A stretch of 64,000 nt of DNA from Bordetella trematum (GTDB lineage Bacteria; Pseudomonadota; Gammaproteobacteria; Burkholderiales; Burkholderiaceae_B): contig NZ_FKBR01000019.1 in the NCBI RefSeq assembly GCF_900078335.1, positions 289,655 through 353,654 of the forward strand. Direction: 5' to 3'. The translations under genes and the position numbers were made by a program. This document shows positions 59,725-64,000 of this stretch, in pieces (the first letter of the stretch is position 1; each line of letters opens with the position of its first letter). The notes beneath the pieces are model-generated. The model made no database searches, was not told the origin of the DNA, and worked only from the letters and a program-made list of their open reading frames with translations.

Positions 59725-60434
59725 GCCTCGGTGCGCTCCAGGTTGCCCTGTGCGATCTGGTTTTCAATGTTGAGACGCGATGCGCGGATGTGGCGGCGCA
59801 TCAGGAGTTCAGCCAATTCACCGTCGCCATCGCCGATGGCGTCGAGAATGCGGTGGTGCTCGGCGTAGGCCTGCCGGGGTCGGTGTGGCGTGGCCGAGTA
59901 CTGGATTCGGTACATGCGGGCAAGCTGGTAGAGCTCGTCGCACAGCAGGCGGATCAGCATCTGGTTGCCGCTGGCCTGCACGATGCGATAGTGAAAGTCG
60001 TAGTCGCCTTCCTGGAGGTAGTAGCCGCGCCCGGACTGGAAGGCTTCGTCGCGTTCATGGGCCTGCAGCACGCGGCGCAGCTCATCCATGGCGGCCGGCG
60101 TGATGCGTTCGGCGGCCAGGCGGCAGGCCATGCCCTCGAGCGACTCGCGGATCTGGTAGAGCTCGCACAACTCCTGCTGCGACAGCGACACCACGCGCGC
60201 GCCCACGTGCGGCACGCGCACCAGCAGCTTCTGTCCTTCCAGGCGGTGGATGGCTTCACGCAGCGGCCCCCGGCTGATGCCGTAGGTGCGCGAGAGCTCC
60301 AGCTCCGAGACCTTGCTGCCCGGCGCAATCTCACCCTGGACAATGGCCGACAGGATCTGCCGGAAAGCCTGATCCGAGAGGGTTTCCGATTCACCGCCGC
60401 TGGGCAGGGGGAGGGGCAGGATTTTGGACTTCAT
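59721..60434 (-). CDS. GntR-family regulator of the acnD-prpF operon
   Basis: A 237-residue FadR-type regulator. The winged helix (about 20-80; ELELSRTYGISRGPLREAIHRLEGQKLLVRVPHVGARVV) is followed by an FCD ligand domain (about 95-225; YQIRESLEGMACRLAAERI, HHRILDAIGDGDGELAELLMRRHI). It overlaps acnD by four bases and likely represses the operon until propionate-derived metabolites appear. The operator copies described separately flank its start codon. Confidence 0.9.
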   Translation of the reverse strand: MKSKILPLPLPSGGESETLSDQAFRQILSAIVQGEIAPGSKVSELELSRTYGISRGPLREAIHRLEGQKLLVRVPHVGARVVSLSQQELCELYQIRESLEGMACRLAAERITPAAMDELRRVLQAHERDEAFQSGRGYYLQEGDYDFHYRIVQASGNQMLIRLLCDELYQLARMYRIQYSATPHRPRQAYAEHHRILDAIGDGDGELAELLMRRHIRASRLNIENQIAQGNLERTEA

Positions 60435-60508
60435 GTCGACAATCGCTAAGCAGTTGGCCCTCGGATTATAGGAAAAACGTCCTGCAAAAGCTAGATTGTC
60501 AACAATCC
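60434..60508. promoter_or_regulatory. Two copies of a GntR-type operator motif
   Basis: TGTCGACAATC (60434-60444) overlaps the regulator's start codon, and TGTCAACAATC (60498-60508) lies 64 bases away; the latter is within the perfect repeat GATTGT-CA-ACAATC (60495-60508). The second copy overlaps the 3' end of the upstream lysR frame. Autorepression is inferred. Confidence 0.65.
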
Positions 60509-61417
60509 GGGGCCTGGGGGGATGGTGCCGTGGCGTTGTGCGATACGCATGAGCAGGGCGTTGAGGTCGGCGATCACGCTGCGGGTGTCGTCGGCCCGCC
60601 AGGCCAGCGCCGAGGGCATGGCGGGCAGGTCGATGGGCACGAAGGCGATGTTGGGGGTGTCGTAGTAGCGCTGGGCGCGACGGGTGATCATGAAGACGCC
60701 CTGGCGCGAGGTGACGACCGAGATGGCTTCGCGGATGGTGCGCACGGTCGGGCCGTCGGCGATGGGGCGGCCGCTGGGGGTATAGCGCGGGAAGTGGTAG
60801 TCGCTCCACTCGTTGCTGACCGAGCCCGGCACCAGGCGCGCCAGTTTCTCGTGGGCCAGGCATTCGGGGCTGATCAGGGTTTCGCCGGCCAGGGGATGAT
60901 CGCGCGGCACGCAGAGCATGCGCTGATCCAGCATCACGATGGGTCCGCGCCGCAGGCCTTCGCCGCCCAGCGGCAGGCGGCAGAAGGCGACATCGACTGC
61001 CCCATCGGTGATGGCGGAGAAGTGGCTCACGTAGGTCAGCTCCACAAACTCCAGGTTCACGCCGGGATAGAGCGCGGTGAATTCGCTGACCAGCGGCTGA
61101 TGCAGCTCATAGAAGCCGCCGCCCAGAAAACCGATCTTGAGTTCGCGCTTGCGCCCGGACGCGATCAGCCGGCATTCCTGCCAGGCGGTGTTCAGGCGCA
61201 GCACGGCCGGCCCGGCCTCCTGGCGCAATGCCTCGCCCAGCGCAGTGAGCGCCACGCGCCGGCTGCTGCGATCGAAGAGGGCGCCGCCCAGGGCGTGTTC
61301 CAGATTGCGCACGGCCTCAGACACGCTGGACTGGCTCATGTGCAGGCGCTGGGCGGCATTGCCGAAATGCAGCAGTTCGGCCACGGCCAGAAAGCACTCC
61401 AGTTGTCGTAGTTCCAT
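60491..61417 (-). CDS. LysR-family transcriptional regulator
   Basis: A 308-residue LysR protein. The N-terminal helix-turn-helix is MELRQLECFLAVAELLHFGNAAQRLHMSQSSVSEAVRNLEHALG, and the substrate-binding domain begins near residue 90 (LKIGFLGGGFYELHQPLVSEFTALYPGVNLEFVE). It is divergent from a hydrolase-MHS transporter-SDR cluster, which it probably activates. AGGAA precedes the ATG. Its stop lies inside the GntR operator. Confidence 0.92.
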   Translation of the reverse strand: MELRQLECFLAVAELLHFGNAAQRLHMSQSSVSEAVRNLEHALGGALFDRSSRRVALTALGEALRQEAGPAVLRLNTAWQECRLIASGRKRELKIGFLGGGFYELHQPLVSEFTALYPGVNLEFVELTYVSHFSAITDGAVDVAFCRLPLGGEGLRRGPIVMLDQRMLCVPRDHPLAGETLISPECLAHEKLARLVPGSVSNEWSDYHFPRYTPSGRPIADGPTVRTIREAISVVTSRQGVFMITRRAQRYYDTPNIAFVPIDLPAMPSALAWRADDTRSVIADLNALLMRIAQRHGTIPPGPGLLTI

Positions 61418-61447
61418 GAGATTCCTGTCGGGAGAGGGAAAATGATT

Positions 61448-61537
61448 GATCGGCAAAGCCGATCGATCGGGGTGTTTTTTCTGCTTGTTCGCCTTGGGGC
61501 CGCCTCGCATACTTTCGCCAGGAATTTTGAATCCTGG
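61448..61537. promoter_or_regulatory. Palindromes between lysR and hydrolase genes
   Basis: GATCGGC-AAA-GCCGATC (61448-61464) and CCAGGA-N8-TCCTGG (61518-61537) occupy the 130-base divergent gap. The second lies close to the hydrolase start and contains a T-N11-A-like core. They may be LysR sites, which is inferred from place. Confidence 0.5.
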
Positions 61538-61547
61538 AGCGTGAAGT

Positions 61548-62489
61548 ATGCAGTCTGGAAAGGGTTCCCGAGATGCCGGGAAAGGTCAAGCCATGTCGGG
61601 TGATCAATCGGTCGAATCGATTGAATTTACGGTGGCGGGCGACACGATCAGGGGGCGGTTCTATTTGCCGGCTGCAGGCGACGGGCCTTGGCCGGTGGTG
61701 GTGCTGGCGCATGGCTGGGCCATGAATGCCGGCGGCGACCTGGAAGACTATGCCGCCGCCTTCGTGGCGCGCGGCTGCGCGGCGTTGACCTTCGACTTCC
61801 GCCGGCTGGGCCGCAGCGACGGCCTGCCGCGCCAGGAAATCGATCCCTGGGCGCAGATCGAGGATTTCCGCGCGGCCATATCGTACGTGCGCCGGCGTGC
61901 CGAGGTGCGCCCGGACAAGGTAGGCATCTGGGGGTCGAGCTACAGCGGCGGCCATGTGCTGGTGGTGGCGGCTCTGGACCGTCGCGTGGCCTGCGTGGTG
62001 AGCCAGGTGCCGACCATCGATGGCCATGCCGCCGGGCAGCGCCGCGCCGGCGCCGCAGCGCTGCGCCAGCGGCTGCAGGACGACCGCGAGCAGCGCGATG
62101 CCGGCCTGCCGCCGGGCGAGATCGGCCTGATCGATCCGGACAGCACTGCGGCGGTGGCCTATCCCGGAAGAGACTCCTATGAGTACATGAGCGCCGAGGC
62201 GCGCCGTTGCCCGGCCTGGGAGAACCGCGTGACCCTGCGCTCGCTGGAGCTGGCGCGCGCCTATCTGCCTGGCGCCTATATCCGCCGCATCGCGCCCACG
62301 CCATTGCTGATGATCGTGGCCGACGACGATGTGCTGACGCCGACCGATCTGCAGCAGCGTAGTTATCAGCAGGCCTTTGAACCCAAATCGCTGTTGCAGC
62401 TGCCCGGCGGGCATTACAGCGTTTACCAGGAACACTTCGCGATCACCAGCCAGGCGGCCGCGGATTGGTTCGAGAAGCATCTCAAATAA
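61548..62489 (+). CDS. Alpha/beta hydrolase
   Basis: A 313-residue hydrolase. VVVLAHGWAMNAGGDLEDYAAAFVARG holds the oxyanion region, the nucleophile serine is in IWGSSYSGGH, the aspartate in IVADDDVLTP and the histidine in GGHYSVYQ. It resembles dienelactone hydrolase or X-Pro-peptidase-like esterases. Start is the first ATG, with GGAG about eight bases upstream; MSGDQSV 15 codons on is possible. It precedes a transporter by 23 bases. Confidence 0.83.
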   Translation: MQSGKGSRDAGKGQAMSGDQSVESIEFTVAGDTIRGRFYLPAAGDGPWPVVVLAHGWAMNAGGDLEDYAAAFVARGCAALTFDFRRLGRSDGLPRQEIDPWAQIEDFRAAISYVRRRAEVRPDKVGIWGSSYSGGHVLVVAALDRRVACVVSQVPTIDGHAAGQRRAGAAALRQRLQDDREQRDAGLPPGEIGLIDPDSTAAVAYPGRDSYEYMSAEARRCPAWENRVTLRSLELARAYLPGAYIRRIAPTPLLMIVADDDVLTPTDLQQRSYQQAFEPKSLLQLPGGHYSVYQEHFAITSQAAADWFEKHLK

Positions 62490-62512
62490 ATCATTCATCA
62501 GGAGGGGACACT

Positions 62513-63811
62513 ATGGAACACCTACAACGCGCAACCGAGGGGCAGAAGAAATCCCTGCGCGCCGCCGCCATCGGCAATGCCCTGGAGTGGTTCGACTGGA
62601 CGCTCTACGGCACCTTCTCGGTCTATCTGGCCGCCAATCTGTTTGAACGCGCCGATCCCAAATCGGCCCTGCTGGCGACGCTGGCCGTCTTTGCCGGGGG
62701 CTTTATCGCCCGGCCGGTCGGCGGCTGGCTGTTTGGCAAGGTGGGCGACACCATCGGGCGCAAGCGAACCCTGGTCATGACCATGATGCTGCTGGCGCTG
62801 AGCAGCGTGGGCATCGCCCTGATCCCGACCTATGACAGCATCGGGCTGGCCGCCTCGGGGTTGCTGCTGTTCTTTCGCCTGCTGCAGGGTCTGGCGCATG
62901 GCGGCGAGTCCGGCGTGTCGTATACCTATGTGGCCGAGATCGCGCCCAAGGAGCGGCGCGGCCTGTGGTCCAGCTCGGTGTTCGTCAGCGTGTCCATCGG
63001 CGTGATGGCGGCCACGGCCCTGGCCGCCGCGCTGGCCTCCGCCCTGGGCAGCGAGGCCATGGCCGACTATGGCTGGCGTATCGGCTTCGCCATGGGCGGG
63101 GTGGTGGGGCTGTATGCGCTGGTGCTGCGCCGCAGTGCCGAGGAGTCCGAGGTGTTTGCCGAGCAGCGCAGCGAGGCGGCGCCGGTCAAGCTGACGATGC
63201 GCCAGAAGCTGCGCATCGCCGTGAACATCGTGATGATTTCGGCGGCCTCGAATATTGCCTATTACACCTGGGTGACTTTTGCGCCGGCCACGGCCATCGC
63301 CCAGGGCATGGACGCCGCCGGCGCCTACCGGGCCAGCCTGATGGCGCAGTTGCTGTGCCTGTTCTGGCTGCCTGTCTGCGGCTGGCTGTCGGACCGCTTC
63401 GGTCGCAAGCCGGTGGTCATCGCCTGGGGCCTGTCGGTGATGGCCGTGACCTACCCGATCTCGGTGATCGTCACGACTGAACCGATGTCGTTGTTCATTG
63501 CCCAGGGGCTTGGCCTGGCGGCGTGGTCGCTGATCGCGGCGATCTATCCGGCCATCGTGTCCGAGCAGGTGCCGACGCAGGCGCGCGCCCAGGGCGTGGG
63601 CCTGGTGTCTTCGCTGTCGGTGGCCATTTTCGGCGGCACCGCGCCCTATCTCAATGCCTACCTGTCCGGCAGCGGACAGCACCACGTCTACCTCATCTAC
63701 GTGATGGTGCTGGGCTTGCTGGCGGTGGTGGCGGGCTTCCTGATCCGTGAAACCAAGGGAGTGGACCTGGCCGATATCCGTGCAGACGGATCGCTGGCCA
63801 CGGACCGCTGA
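62513..63811 (+). CDS. MFS transporter, MHS (ProP-like) family
   Basis: A 432-residue transporter with 12 membrane segments. IGNALEWFDWTLYGTFSVYLAANLF, PVGGWLFGKVGDTIGRKRTL and LLQGLAHGGESGVSYTYVAEIAP are typical of metabolite:H+ symporters for carboxylates. CAGGAGGGG precedes the ATG. It belongs to the LysR-controlled cluster, between a hydrolase and an SDR, and likely imports the compound these enzymes process. Confidence 0.88.
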   Translation: MEHLQRATEGQKKSLRAAAIGNALEWFDWTLYGTFSVYLAANLFERADPKSALLATLAVFAGGFIARPVGGWLFGKVGDTIGRKRTLVMTMMLLALSSVGIALIPTYDSIGLAASGLLLFFRLLQGLAHGGESGVSYTYVAEIAPKERRGLWSSSVFVSVSIGVMAATALAAALASALGSEAMADYGWRIGFAMGGVVGLYALVLRRSAEESEVFAEQRSEAAPVKLTMRQKLRIAVNIVMISAASNIAYYTWVTFAPATAIAQGMDAAGAYRASLMAQLLCLFWLPVCGWLSDRFGRKPVVIAWGLSVMAVTYPISVIVTTEPMSLFIAQGLGLAAWSLIAAIYPAIVSEQVPTQARAQGVGLVSSLSVAIFGGTAPYLNAYLSGSGQHHVYLIYVMVLGLLAVVAGFLIRETKGVDLADIRADGSLATDR

Positions 63812-63839
63812 ATCGACTTCTCTACAACGTGGCTCAACG

Positions 63840-64000
63840 ATGGAAAAACTGAATAGTCTTATCGACCTGTCCGGCAAGGTGGCCGTGGTGACCGGGGCGG
63901 CCGGCGGTATCGGCGCCCGGATCGTGCAGACGCTGCGTGCGGCGGGCGCCACGGTGGTGCCCACCGACATCCAGCCGCAGCCGGGGCAGGACGACTTCAT
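63840..64000 (+). CDS. SDR-family oxidoreductase (partial, cut by window end)
   Basis: Only 53 residues are visible. GKVAVVTGAAGGIGARIVQTLRAAGATVVPTDIQ is a standard short-chain dehydrogenase cofactor loop; T and D of VPTDIQ favour NAD. It starts 29 bases after the MHS transporter and belongs to the same cluster. Substrate cannot be judged. Confidence 0.85.
   Translation, partial: MEKLNSLIDLSGKVAVVTGAAGGIGARIVQTLRAAGATVVPTDIQPQPGQDDF

Noticed and set aside
57259-59868. Plus-strand open frame of about 869 codons opposite acnD
   Set aside because: It has no recognisable motif, and acnD on the minus strand is complete with its iron-sulfur cysteines.
1-64000. Mobile elements, CRISPR arrays, rRNA and tRNA genes
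   Set aside because: No transposase, integrase, spaced direct-repeat array, rRNA core or cloverleaf was seen when reading both strands by eye. A tRNAscan and ISfinder search would settle small cases.

Overview
The window looks like chromosome from a high-GC betaproteobacterium of the Alcaligenaceae (Bordetella/Achromobacter type). The evidence is the GC-rich coding bias, two Bug/TctC-type periplasmic receptors, a TRAP operon, GntR/IclR/LysR-controlled catabolic clusters and an acnD-prpF pair. Genus is inferred from family content only. I see no rRNA, tRNA, CRISPR array, insertion sequence, integrase or phage gene. It reads as ordinary chromosome rich in catabolic and transport islands.

Layout. 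1-2.0 kb (minus): a LuxE-like acyl-protein synthetase and LuxC-like acyl-CoA reductase, apparently joined or broken by a one-base frameshift, behind a clear TPP (thiamine pyrophosphate) riboswitch. 2.1-9.8 kb: a degenerate ABC ATPase, two paralogous LysP-type amino-acid permeases, the RNA helicase dbpA, a YagU-like membrane protein, a VOC protein and a GAF-GGDEF diguanylate cyclase. 9.9-17.2 kb (minus): an SDR-TRAP(M,Q,P)-CoA ligase-thiolase operon with a divergent PAS-LuxR regulator. 17.3-25.3 kb: an alpha/beta hydrolase, a Na+/H+ antiporter, a qseBC-ygiW-like two-component operon, and two secreted proteins (a TPR-like protein and a PIG-L deacetylase fused to a beta-propeller-like region). 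25.4-30.2 kb: a GntR/MFS/hydrolase cluster and a yqjI-yqjH-like metal-responsive ferric-reductase operon with a double palindromic operator. 30.6-35.4 kb: poxB and, divergently, two tandem MscS-type channels.

35.6-39.3 kb (plus): an XRE-cupin regulator, MFS transporter, FAD amine/amino-acid oxidoreductase and cupin. 39.4-42.2 kb (minus): two overlapping dynamin-like GTPase genes. 42.3-46.7 kb (minus): benD, a benK-type transporter, catA and catB, behind a promoter with an ATAC-N7-GTAT operator typical of BenM/CatM regulators. 47.1-52.9 kb: a META-domain lipoprotein, then an IclR regulator divergent from a Bug receptor, CoA transferase, enoyl-CoA hydratase and second Bug receptor. 53.0-55.8 kb: a tiny membrane protein, arsH and an ArsC-GNAT fusion, and two small unknowns including a DUF2946 protein. 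55.9-60.4 kb (minus): GntR regulator, acnD and prpF for the methylcitrate cycle. 60.5-64 kb: a LysR regulator divergent from a hydrolase, an MHS transporter and an SDR cut off by the window end.

The common theme is transporter, CoA-activating or oxidising enzyme and a dedicated regulator grouped around palindromic operators. The observations most worth following are the TPP riboswitch in front of luxE-luxC, the tandem dynamin-like GTPases, the ArsC-GNAT fusion, the yqjI-yqjH operator, and the ben/cat and prp clusters, each of which lacks expected pathway members.
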